Source of the DNA: Borovskyia barvae
Taxonomy: Eukaryota; Euglenozoa; Kinetoplastea; Trypanosomatida; Trypanosomatidae
Reading direction: 5' to 3'
DNA: 64,000 nt
NCBI GenBank assembly: GCA_030849085.1
Contig: JASAOM010001034.1
Coordinates: forward strand, 1 to 64,000
A program made the position numbers and the translations under genes. Numbering within the stretch: the first letter of the stretch is position 1; each line of letters opens with the position of its first letter. This document shows positions 52,501 through 61,397 of the stretch, piece by piece. The notes under the pieces are model-generated. The model did not search any database and was not told where the DNA came from. It saw nothing but the letters and a program-made list of their open reading frames with translations.

Positions 52501-54194
52501 GTCAGAGCCGCCACGACGCGGCGCTCGATGAGGTCCACCACGTATGCATCCTGCACGCTGTCCGACAGAATAGCGTAACAATCGGTGCACGGGTACACCA
52601 TGGGGTCCAAGATTGAGGTCCTGTCATGCTTTTGGAAAGCAGGAAAGAGGTGGTCCGCTGGTATCATGCGGCGACAGCGAAATGTTGGTGGCAGGCCCAC
52701 AATACCCGTGAGAGGCCATCCACCATCTTCTTGCATCGTGTTTTGATCAGTCTTTGCGTTCCATCGGCTGCGCAGTGCCGGCACGGATAGCCTGGACACT
52801 CGCCCATTTTCTAGCGCCACCCACACGTCATTGATGGCGTGGCCGCTATGTGTACACAGCAGAACTTGACGAGGGGCTTCGCCGCCGTACACAAGACCAT
52901 CAAGGACTAGGTGGTGCGAACCTACGGGAGCGAAGCGTCTCTGGAGACGGTACACCGCCGTGCAGGAATCCGTGGTGAGGAACACGAGTGTCAGCCACTC
53001 CACCTCCGATCGCCCCACTGTTTCGCCAATGACGACGGCGATGGCGTGCCTATAGGAGCTCATTGGCAGGCCTGTGATCACGAACGACTTGGAGTCGGTC
53101 AACGTCGGCGCAGAGCGGTGCACACTGGCGCTGCCGCCAGTGCCTCTCACATTGACAAAGCCGCCTTGTGGGTAGCCGCAGCCCACCGCCGGGCACGGCA
53201 TAAGCGGGGATTGCGCGGAGTACAGCTGACGCGCCAGCCAAATCCCATCAACGCCGCTGCAATGCACAGTATGGGCAGCGGCTGCAGAATCCGAAGGACG
53301 GCGGTTGGGGGATCCCTCCTTTGAGGTGTTGTGCAGAGCTTCGACGTTCTTATGCTTCGACAGGTCACCCACAGAGTAGTACCCGATGAGGTCTTCGTCG
53401 GCCACGTTACTGTACGGGGAGCAGCGCCGCCAGAGCCGCTCCAATCGTACCTGGTGCTCGGCTGGACTCTCATGGGAGCGCCGCAACGCCACACTGCAGC
53501 TCTGCGTCGGATATTGAAACCCAGTGCCCGCATAGACGCTCATGGGCTCCTCGGAGTGCCAACGAGAGATCCGCAACGAGTCTGTCGAAGCACTGTTTCG
53601 AGCCCCAAACGCACATGGCTTTGCCCACTTGATGGTGAAGATAAAAATGTGATTTTCTGTAAAGCGAATGTGAACGGTGTCCATGCCCTCGTTGACGCCG
53701 ATTTCTGGGAGAGGAAGAGGCGGACTTTCATCAGGGCACCAGAGCCGAGTGCGGCGTATCACGTACCAGTGGTGCTCCTTGTTGTACACGGGTGACGGCT
53801 GCCCATCGTCGGAGTAGACCTTTGAGTTGTCAGCCATCATTTCTTGAGACGGAGGCGGCTTGAGGTTCGCCTGATATCGTACGAAGATGCATTCTTGATC
53901 ACGAGTCCAGATAAAGATGCACTGGTTCGAGAGGGCCACTAGGCCCGCCACACCGCAGCCGACGTTGAACACGTGTCCGCGGGGACAGAACCGAAACGGT
54001 AGTGCCGCCGTCGATGGCGATGACGTGGTGGTGCGCACGATGTCGAACACATGAATGGATTCCGCAATGGCCGCGATGACGACGGCACCTGAGGCGGACG
54101 AATCCCATGCCTTTCTCTGGTAGTGCGACTCCAAGCCAAGCACACACACCGCATTTGCTGCAGTTGACTCCAACACCTTACGCACAGCGAGCAT
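49512..54194 (-). CDS. Large beta-propeller protein, possibly CPSF-A/DDB1/SF3B3 family
   Basis: A 1560-residue protein from an ATG at 54194. It consists almost entirely of short beta strands with WD-like spacing, suggesting two or three propellers, and ends in a helical segment. The N-terminus (about 12-100) reads like the first blade of a propeller (VVIAAIAESIHVFDI, CIFIWTRDQ). The last 180 residues contain HDGSLFIAYELP, then helices with a VDAVNEYFL-type motif near 1490. This resembles in layout the C-terminal helical region of the CPSF160/DDB1/SF3B3 family, though only weakly. If right, it would work in mRNA 3' processing, splicing or a ubiquitin ligase. A nucleoporin of the Nup133/Nup155 type is the main alternative. 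No membrane segment or signal peptide is evident. Confidence 0.75.
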   Translation of the reverse strand: MLAVRKVLESTAANAVCVLGLESHYQRKAWDSSASGAVVIAAIAESIHVFDIVRTTTSSPSTAALPFRFCPRGHVFNVGCGVAGLVALSNQCIFIWTRDQECIFVRYQANLKPPPSQEMMADNSKVYSDDGQPSPVYNKEHHWYVIRRTRLWCPDESPPLPLPEIGVNEGMDTVHIRFTENHIFIFTIKWAKPCAFGARNSASTDSLRISRWHSEEPMSVYAGTGFQYPTQSCSVALRRSHESPAEHQVRLERLWRRCSPYSNVADEDLIGYYSVGDLSKHKNVEALHNTSKEGSPNRRPSDSAAAAHTVHCSGVDGIWLARQLYSAQSPLMPCPAVGCGYPQGGFVNVRGTGGSASVHRSAPTLTDSKSFVITGLPMSSYRHAIAVVIGETVGRSEVEWLTLVFLTTDSCTAVYRLQRRFAPVGSHHLVLDGLVYGGEAPRQVLLCTHSGHAINDVWVALENGRVSRLSVPALRSRWNAKTDQNTMQEDGGWPLTGIVGLPPTFRCRRMIPADHLFPAFQKHDRTSILDPMVYPCTDCYAILSDSVQDAYVVDLIERRVVAALTGDGPMTDLCEASHGYVASFAKGVLRYLQPGAPLYVRGVTKMRAPIKSLLTARIPQVGHSDGRNVEERLKPGLYIMVSSSSTSQLFHFEMCRMTFCEPDKWPYLCDEATLAFGAGPAGPAQCTATRFSVGYEIGVFPCPVSHATSVVLSDGELVFICTLEDRSDGTTELLVVGMNCSLCRVSLPNVSVWPASCIAATAAGCGSKMSVLVGRWDGGVTTGFLQQDAQARWRCVGARTIFSALGAGAPVRQLLPLPSAEMLLRWVASHTDGAVSIIVIDARESPGVDADGSVGRHTWTLATLPGVDRIPLSGAFLAPVARAEGDGVLNGFDGALLQPFCGSAVFFSAALTGEDTMPPSQVSLQRFSDAKVDAAWPTHLENSVRALLEFEDAQHVQARAWSGTALVVEHITSYGTLMYDLLVVQHMKIHLLTLDDHLFTRRQSNATPMRPDTRAYMLAPGAPARYICARRVVLPPSPTSTSEALISIAGQPDGEKEEMTMCATVSTGGENESKLTVLRTATLDTLDSLALPNCTVQWLAGVPPFTATSGRPTPMFLLCSVHESPADVRLSLVSGNPLRVLSQVVLEPLPTGSVEEEEDGEGETFFNVDGAVGVVPRRERDGGEISRAEVLVALAVDISLHLFALRNYKLYFQHCVFLPSCTASVGFCYPVLSVCTQGDTNVYLQVYPVHDTTEMLAPSYTHYSTRLLKDYGKVSWKMRVEAREPSAGACVLAQTALHDRCVRADIEGNVSLLCSFFGPYLSSSRARTTAQGNGDDVFVGAADGPQSFLTHAFRLPSAPTKARFLPYVGAIHRRFARQLQCSGRHVTLQSPTTRRDNTSRILLLPCHDGSLFIAYELPYAVAHPLLRLEQAITDSYALDLSVALSRDLPGRLQYTYHLRPFHVVHALQPLAGTQQQTFKQACIMVDAVNEYFLVRDMVLRGWPGSTDDDYHGEHVSNAATDRAVVLQKYIAFDDVVTTLLMNEYTDAYTPDDCAEVLNIA

Positions 54195-55504
54195 GACCCA
54201 GTGAGGGGAGAGGGGAGGGATGACGAAGAGAAAAGAGGCACCCGTCCACCCCCAGGGTTAAGGGAACCTCCAGTTGTAGATAAAGCTACGCACGCCTTAA
54301 GGAAAATTTAGTTGAAATGCGCACCCTCTGCCCCCGGCGAGCTGGGCGGTACGCAGAAGGCTGGCCGAACGGAAGCTGAGTCTGTCGCACCGATCTGTAT
54401 ATATATATATATATGCTTAGTAGATCGACCAGCTACGCGCTGCAGTATCGATCAGTTAAATCCAAAACGCGTGCGATTCTGTTTTTAAGTAAAAAAGAAA
54501 TAAAGGGAGCGCATAGGCGCTCGATTTCCTTTTTCTCGGGTAAGGTAAGGGATCCGTGTGGAGGAGACGGATCCATCGAAGAGACGCAGACGCACAGAGG
54601 AGAGAAAGAGGTGGAAAGAGCGGATACCGGGACGCGTCATGTGGAGTAGACATAAAAGTAAAGATGATAGAGTCAGAAAAGAAAGAAAGAAGAATGAAGA
54701 ACGAGGGAGAGAAGGATGGGAACCATTGCATACGCCATTTTTTACTCGTTGGACCCTGATCATGCTTTGAGAGAAGAGGGGAGGGAGGGGTGAAGCGAGA
54801 AAGAGAGCCGACAGGACAGCACTGAAAAAGGCTTCTCAATACGCGTGAGCACCTCCCTGCACTTCGCCCAACGCTTCCCCACATAAGATTGCTACGATAC
54901 AGAGGGGGGAGGCGAAGGCGGGGGAAGTGAGGAGCGGAAATCCTTTCTTCTCTTGCGAGAGGGGGGGGGGCTCGAGAGATGGGAGGAGTGAGAAGGGTGA
55001 AAGGGGAGGAGCACCCCGCAAGCAGCACGATACTGTTCTCCCTTTGCCCCTCCTCTCCCCATCATCTTTCCCATCCTCTTTGAGAGCGACGCGGTGTGGT
55101 AGTTGCTCTCCGCAGAGGCGAAACCCCAGATTAATCAAAAGTGCTTAATAGCAGTCAGAACTGCGTTAACCGGAGAAGAACAGCATGAGGGAAACATGAA
55201 GATGCTGAGGTGCGAGACGTTGAGCTAGATGCGTATTGGGAGCGCGCGCACGCCGTCACGAAGGAGAATTAAAGAGAAGAGAAGAGAGCTCGGCGACACC
55301 ATATTGCTCTAGTGCTTACTATTTCGAGAAAAGTGGGTGAGGGAGGGATGCTTCATACTTTTTGATGAGCTTTTCTCTCGACGCCGGACAAGAACGGGGC
55401 TAAGGAGAGGAATGGGATGCGCATCCGCATCCTCATACCATCTGTTCTGTTTGCAAACTCTTCTCTCTTCCCCGCCCCCTACTCCTCCCCAAAGCGTGGC
55501 GCTC
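54195..55504. other. Intergenic region between RRP45 and the 1560-residue gene
   Basis: About 1.3 kb with a TA microsatellite at 54398-54414 and strongly purine-rich plus-strand stretches at 54590-54790 and 54900-55010. On the minus strand a pyrimidine tract at 54204-54238 directly precedes the 1560-residue gene, but no AG lies between it and the ATG; the nearest upstream AG is at 54269-54268. It should include the 3' UTR of RRP45. Confidence 0.5.
54398..54414. repeat. TA dinucleotide microsatellite
   Basis: A short simple TA repeat about 200 bases upstream of the 1560-residue gene on its coding strand. Confidence 0.85.
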
Positions 55505-56596
55505 TCATTCCTCCACTTTAGTTTTCTTGCTGGGTTGCTCGTTCAGCGAATCCACTGCTTGGATGCCGCGGCGCTGTTGAGCCCAAAGGAACTGACTCCG
55601 TACAGCCTCTTTCCGTTTCACGTCGTGCGCCTCCATAGACGCCTTCATCTGCGCCAGAAGAGCTTGAGTGAGTTGGGCAGCGGTGTCCATGCACTGCTCC
55701 AGGTGGCTCAACAGGACATCGCACCCCCCTGTTTTTTCCATGGAGCACACGTGACCTTCGGCGTTGACTGCGATAGAGATGGTACACGAAGCTGCGGCAG
55801 CTTCCTCCAGCGAGGGATCGACCACTACTTGCAGTGACTCGCTAGTCCACGTCAGTTCCTTCTCTTCTCCTGCACCATCTTCGTTTCCTACGGTAGAGCT
55901 CGCAGAGGCACCACCGGCAAGTGGCACCTGCGCGCGACGCAACGCAGCTGCGCGGCTCTCCAGTTGCACCTGCTGAGGGTTGGCACAGACCGCAAACGTA
56001 AAAGACAGAGGAATATGATGTAATGAAAGTGGAACAGGATCCCGCTCGTGGGGTGGGTGCACCACAACGTCGTCTCCCCGTATGGTCAGTTCAGGACGCC
56101 GCACGTGCTGCAAGGCAGCCATGACGGCCCATTGCGCGACATCACGCGCGTTGCCGTCGTTATTCATGATGATAACCTCCGCATCGATACTCCAAACACG
56201 CCGGCCCGGGATGACACAGAGTCCCTCTGTCTCCACTACGCTACCAGACAGCAAACGTGTCAAGTAGCTGCTCAGGTGCTGGACCTCCTTGGGTTGGTCA
56301 GCAGGGTCGCGCTCATGCAGCAGTTGACGGGCGTGCACCTCGAAAAAGCCATGCTTGGGGCGGTACGGCATCGGCTCTACAAGGTCGCATGTGACGGAAG
56401 CCGTTGCCATCGTATTGCCGCATCGCACCTGCACGACGTCGCGCGCAAGGAGGGGAAAATCAAGCTCCACTACTCGAAGTTGATGGGCCTCACGCTGGTC
56501 CGGCCGCAGACCCGCCTTCCAGGCTGTCCTTGTGAACTCCACGTTTCGTTGAAGGAGCGCATCCGTCGGCACCGGTACTGCCGCACGGAAGTGCAT
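55505..56596 (-). CDS. RRP45: Exosome core subunit RRP45 (EXOSC9-like)
   Basis: A 363-residue RNase PH-fold subunit of the hexameric ring of the RNA exosome, which degrades and processes RNA 3'-5' in nucleus and cytoplasm. The diagnostic core aligns by eye with human EXOSC9: ESLCV/TEGLCV-type segment, VW-x-I/V-D, NNDGNARD near 160, and ERDPVPLSLHH around 200-212 against ERDPVPLSIHHMP in the human protein. The RNase PH domain spans about 25-315 with an insert of low complexity at about 225-255. The C-terminus is charged and short compared with animal EXOSC9. Like other eukaryotic ring subunits it is expected to be catalytically inactive and structural. In T. brucei RRP45 is part of the purified exosome. 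Confidence 0.92.
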   Translation of the reverse strand: MHFRAAVPVPTDALLQRNVEFTRTAWKAGLRPDQREAHQLRVVELDFPLLARDVVQVRCGNTMATASVTCDLVEPMPYRPKHGFFEVHARQLLHERDPADQPKEVQHLSSYLTRLLSGSVVETEGLCVIPGRRVWSIDAEVIIMNNDGNARDVAQWAVMAALQHVRRPELTIRGDDVVVHPPHERDPVPLSLHHIPLSFTFAVCANPQQVQLESRAAALRRAQVPLAGGASASSTVGNEDGAGEEKELTWTSESLQVVVDPSLEEAAAASCTISIAVNAEGHVCSMEKTGGCDVLLSHLEQCMDTAAQLTQALLAQMKASMEAHDVKRKEAVRSQFLWAQQRRGIQAVDSLNEQPSKKTKVEE

Positions 56597-56632
56597 CTTT
56601 CGTTGCGGAGAGAGAGGGGGGGAGGAGGGCGT
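56597..56632 (-). promoter_or_regulatory. Polypyrimidine tract and possible zero-length 5' UTR acceptor of RRP45
   Basis: On the minus strand a C/T tract (about 56604-56632) precedes the ATG, and the only AG between tract and start codon is the one at 56598-56597, directly abutting the ATG. The next AG upstream is at 56693-56692. Either the spliced leader joins the start codon with no extra 5' UTR, or the upstream site is used. Confidence 0.35.
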
Positions 56633-57998
56633 GCAGAAAGGCAGATACGAAATGGGAAGGAGAGGGAGAGGAAGAGGAGAGAGCGTACCGCCTCCAGATC
56701 ACGAAAGCGTGTACGGGGTGCGCCGGTGAAGCAAACGGAAGAAGCCCTCTCTTCTTTTCTACAAGAGACAGCGTGGAGAGGTGAGAGAGGTACTAGTGTG
56801 TACCTCTCTGACGGCGAGCAAGAAAGGATAAAAAGAGAAGGGGAATAGTTTGGAGATGCTGTTTCTGCAGAGTGCGGCAAAAGAAAACGGCAGAATTTTT
56901 TCGTAATAACGTGTGTGGAGCGCGCACCCCCCAATCTACTCACCTTTTTTGCATCCGTGCACGAGGATACAAAAAATAGATGCGAAACGAAACGAAAAAG
57001 AGAAGAGGCGCGCGTACGCATGTCGACATAAGCAAACGGGCGAAGAAGTTCAGCAACAACAGTTAAGGGGGAAAGGGCCAGAATTGAGGAGAGCAGACGT
57101 GAGAAGAGAGTCACTGGATCGTGCCGTGATGCCTCGATGAAAAGAGTGGAAAACAGGGGGAGACCGACTTTCTGCTACCGGGAACAGGGAGAAGGGGGAA
57201 AGCGGGTGGCGCGTAGAGGTTCACCGCACCTTGAAACACAGGAGCCTATCGAATGTGTAGAGAGTCGACTGTTGTGATGATCTCCTTCCTTTACTTCTTT
57301 TTCGCTGTCGATCGGTATATGCCGGTTGGGCGAACGCATCAGTTCGATACTTCCGTGCAACAACCGCGGCGACGCACACATCGATGTCTTTCCCCCTGAT
57401 GCAACGCGAAACCACGGAGTAGTCGCATTTGAATGCTCCGCATAAAAGTTCAGTCCATCGGATTGCTTATTAACTTTGTTGATGTTTTCTTTCTTTTATT
57501 GGGCCTCTCTGGTTTCCCTACGAAGGCAACGTCTTCCCACTTTTTGATGTGAGGCCCCCTTCTCCATCCCTTGCATCCCCCTCTTTCTGCGGGAGAGAGC
57601 GGGAACAGCGAAACGTGGATGGCGAACGGGCAGCACGGCCCGTGTGCCACCCTGTTGGGGGTCGCAAAGAGGATCGAGAGCAGCGCATCTTCCTGCCTCA
57701 AAGCCCGCAACGAAGAAAAAAGAGGGAAGGGGTAGAGATGAAAGGAGAAGACGCAGAGAAAACAGTTAGAAGAAAGGAAGAGAACCCGAGGCCCCCACAA
57801 AAGCTGTACAGAAGCTTCCCTCAGACTGATGGCCCATTCTTGTATGCTTAAGAGAGACCCACGAGGAGGACAGGTGCGCCCCCACTTTTGGAAAAATTGT
57901 CACCCTTTCCAAAGGCTCTGGAAAAGGCCTGCCTCTCTTCATGGAAGTCACCCATTCGGCGGAGATTTCTCGCCTCGGTCGACGGACCAAAAGCCAGC
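56597..57998. other. Intergenic region upstream of RRP45
   Basis: About 1.4 kb with purine-rich plus-strand sequence interrupted by a pyrimidine-rich segment at 57540-57600. Open frames lack motifs. It should hold the 3' UTR of the 360-residue gene and the very short or absent RRP45 leader. Confidence 0.5.
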
Positions 57999-59081
57999 TC
58001 ACAAGTCCAGTGGATCATCAGGACCATCGGTAAACAGCGACACCGTGTAATCGAGGTCTTCGTCCTCGTCTAGCTGCAGCTGCATCTCCGCCGCTGCTGA
58101 CCGGGATGCCTTCGCGGAGCCGGCTAAAAGCGGATCCGTCACCGCCTCGTCGAGAGGTGCACCCGGCGATGCCTTCGGACCACCAGTCGAACCACCGGCA
58201 GATTCCACGCCCGTCTCGAAGGTCTTGCGGACCACGTCTTCGCTGCTGATGCGAAAGTCGTGATCGGTATCGTACACCGACAAGTCCGGCACACTCATGG
58301 TAGCGAGGGTAGCTGATTTCCAAGCTTCGGCATCGCCACCCTCGTCCCTGTCCGCCCGAAGTTCCGCTGCAGAATCCGCCAGGAAAGAGGAGTACTCGGC
58401 CTCCGTCACCGTGCTCTCATCGTCAGCTGCGTCGCTAGGGGAGGAGGCAGCGAAACCCTGGGAAGCGGCGAGGCCGACGGGGTTGAGAGCTCGCCATGCC
58501 TTGTCTGTGGTAGCAGAAGCACCACCGCAGCCCCTTGAATGTTTTTTTGAGTGAGGCTGCCGCCTGGGAGAGAGTAGCAGCGGTAAGATGCCGTCACCCA
58601 TCGCCATACCGTCCGCCCCCAACAAATGCATCGAGTTGGTATCTTTCACCCGTAGACGGCGCTCACGATCTTGGTGCTTTTCTAGTATCGCCTCTCGTTC
58701 TTTTTGCCGCTGCTCCCGCTCTGGCGCGTGCGAGTGATGTGCAACACTAAAATGGGAAGACATGAGCATTCGCATCGCCAAACGCGTGTCGTTCTCGGCG
58801 AGGCGATGCTCCTCTTCGGAGAATTCATCGGCCTTGAGCTGCACCGGAGGTGACGGAGACGGCATTTCTCCGCCTCGCTTCGACGTCGTCTTGGACTGTT
58901 TTTTCACTCTGGTGGCAGCAGGCGATTCGGTCGAAGACCGGCGGCTGTATGATCGACCGTTGTCGACCACACACAGGATGCTAAGTGTGTGGCGCTCAAA
59001 GGGGAAAAGGAAACCGCGGACGATAGTAACCCCACGAGATGCTGTGGCACCTGTATTGAGCAGGCGCCACGTGCAGCTCAT
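57999..59081 (-). CDS. Hypothetical protein with possible mitochondrial presequence
   Basis: A 360-residue protein from the ATG at 59081 (MSCTWRLLN); the frame starts six codons earlier at a GTG that is not used. The first 30 residues are basic and hydrophobic without acidic residues, which fits a mitochondrial targeting peptide. Residues about 55-170 are highly charged (Lys/Arg/Glu-rich, possible coiled coil near 115-145). From about 215 on the chain is acidic and Ser/Ala/Gly-rich, ending with an Asp/Glu cluster (QLDEDEDLDY). No enzyme motif is visible and the protein is probably largely disordered. It is the first gene transcribed in the part of the cluster I can see. Function unknown. Confidence 0.65.
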   Translation of the reverse strand: MSCTWRLLNTGATASRGVTIVRGFLFPFERHTLSILCVVDNGRSYSRRSSTESPAATRVKKQSKTTSKRGGEMPSPSPPVQLKADEFSEEEHRLAENDTRLAMRMLMSSHFSVAHHSHAPEREQRQKEREAILEKHQDRERRLRVKDTNSMHLLGADGMAMGDGILPLLLSPRRQPHSKKHSRGCGGASATTDKAWRALNPVGLAASQGFAASSPSDAADDESTVTEAEYSSFLADSAAELRADRDEGGDAEAWKSATLATMSVPDLSVYDTDHDFRISSEDVVRKTFETGVESAGGSTGGPKASPGAPLDEAVTDPLLAGSAKASRSAAAEMQLQLDEDEDLDYTVSLFTDGPDDPLDL

Positions 59082-59305
59082 TATATTGATCGTTTTCACC
59101 TACCGATGAACCTTCCACAGGCTATGAAAATATGTAGGGAGAAGGGCAGAGGCGAAACAGAAAAATAGTGATGATTTGTTAAAGTAGCGGCAACAGCTTA
59201 TGAATCTCAAACGTAGCACCGAAAAAAACGCGAATGCACGTTGCAGAAAAGGGTTGATGGTGTGTGAGCAGCTTCAGATAGAGTGCAAAACTGGTGGCAA
59301 CAGCC

Positions 59306-59322
59306 GGGGGGGGGGGGGGGGG
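59306..59322. repeat. G17 homopolymer
   Basis: Seventeen consecutive G on the plus strand, C on the coding strand, about 225 bases upstream of the 360-residue gene. Run length may be affected by sequencing error. Confidence 0.85.
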
Positions 59323-60944
59323 TCACGCTGCCTGTCCCGCCGCCTCGTTCCTCCGCCCCTCTCCCTCTGGTCCGGACAGCGAGTCGAAAGGAAACGGGTG
59401 CGCCAGATGAGTTCCCCTCTGTGATAGTCTCCGAGGTTTTCCTCCACTTCTGCCTCAGTAACAGAGTCACGCCGCCACTGCTGCGTTCCGTCAGCAGCTC
59501 TATAAGGAATATGTAGAAACGGCAAAGAAGCTTCAGGAAGAGACGATACATATATTTATATATACACATATTACACAAGAAAAAGCATTAAGGAGGCAAA
59601 AAGGGAAGGGCGATTGGAAGAATGGAACGACGCACGGCCTCTTTCCCCAACGGATATCCCAACCCCTCCGCCGGGTGACGATGGGGCAGCATGAAAGCGC
59701 TATTCCATTTTTGGGTCCCGCCGAAGCGCAGCAGCGGCGGCGTGGGTTGGGGAAGAAGCCGAGGACGAGATCGGCGCAACGAAACGCGCGCCCTTCATTC
59801 CCATTTCTTTCTTTTTCTTCTGGAAGTGCCCTCCCAGGCACGGAAACGGACAAAAATTATGAGAAAAGTGATTCGGTACAAAAGGAATACAAGACACCAC
59901 CGCCACAAGCTACCTTCCACAGGCACATACATAAATACACGAAGAGACGTAGTTGCAAAAGATGGGCAGTAACGTGTTCTCTTGGGAAGCACACGAGATC
60001 ACGCTCAGCTCCATCCGCTCCTACCCCAGCAGCTATCATATATCTATATGTATTTGCGTACGCAGAAGACAGGAAAGCACTGTATTCAGTAAAATTGGGT
60101 CGATAACCCGTGGCAGGTGCAGCTTGACTTCTTCGATCCTCATTGTTGCCGTACTTTTCGAATTATACACATTCCCGAAGATGCTTTCAGCCTCTTCAAA
60201 CAACACATGTACATAAAAAATGGACTACCCACAACTCCCCCCCCTCACACACACACAATCGCCATTTCCTTTCAGCTTGTGTGTGTAAAGGATGGAGGTG
60301 AGGAGAGGAGGACATGAGAGACAGAGAGAGAGAGCGAGGGGGTGGAGTAGCGGAGAGACAGCTAAGGAAGGCGACGCAGGGGCTGCAGACACGATCGTGG
60401 GCCACGTGGCCTCCGATACGAAGTTGGGAGGCAAACACCCTTACCAAAAATACAGTGCGCCTATACAGGCAGAGAGGAAAACGTTCGGCGCTCCCAACCG
60501 TCCTCAGCAGGTTCGGGGGGAAGGAGTGGGTGGGAGCTCTGCCTGTTCGATCCCCCCGCCCGCCCTCCTCCGCCCACCCACCCTTCCCTTCCCGTACAGC
60601 TCTCCCGAAGTGTTCATCCATCCGAGCGGTGCCCAGGCTCCGGCAAAGCACAGAAGAAGAAAAATCTGGAAACAGTCTCCCCCCTCCAGAAAAAAGGAGA
60701 GAAACACAAAAAGAAGGGGATATAAGGAGAGAGCGGGGAGAAGAGAGAGACCGTGGAAAAGAGTTTGAGAGAAGGAGAAACGAAAGAGATCGCTCTGCGC
60801 CAATCCAAACACCGGGCCGCGTGTGTCATCTCCCGCCTGTACACACAAGCGCACGGAAAGACGCGCTCACTCATACACAAGAACAAAAATCTGGTTCGCT
60901 AAACCTCCGCTGTTACCACAAACTATAGATTTATAAATAAATAA

Positions 60945-60946
<2 letters not shown>

Positions 60947-60968
<22 letters not shown>
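60947..60968. repeat. TA dinucleotide microsatellite
   Basis: A TA repeat following a TAAA tandem (about 60932-60945) in the gene-poor right end. Confidence 0.85.
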
Positions 60969-60975
<7 letters not shown>

Positions 60976-61376
60976 GCAGAGCTTTCAGGGTAGTGAAAAG
61001 TATCCTAAAGGGGAGGAGATGCCAGGCACCCCCCCCCCAACTTTACCTCGCGCACTAGCACACCACCTACGCACATGAGGACCTCTATCAAATAGATGCA
61101 ATTGCCATCCCGTGTACGCAGCACGTCAGCACTCCAACATCTTTAAAAAAAACAAATCGCATGGAACATGAAAAGGCCAGAAAGGAGAAGCTGATCCTTA
61201 ACGTTCGAGCGAGCTTTTTTTTTCGGAAATGAGGAGAAACACATCCACCAGTGAACATCAGCTCCAGGAGAAAAGTATTGAGCAGAGGAGACGCAGGCAG
61301 ACGTGGGAGGTGAGACAGGCTGATGAGAAGAAGAGGGGAAAAAGGGTCAAAGCAGCTAGACATACACATACACATA

Positions 61377-61397
61377 CATATATATATATATATATAT
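61377..61397. repeat. TA dinucleotide microsatellite
   Basis: A TA repeat preceded by CATACA-type units at about 61361-61378. Confidence 0.85.
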
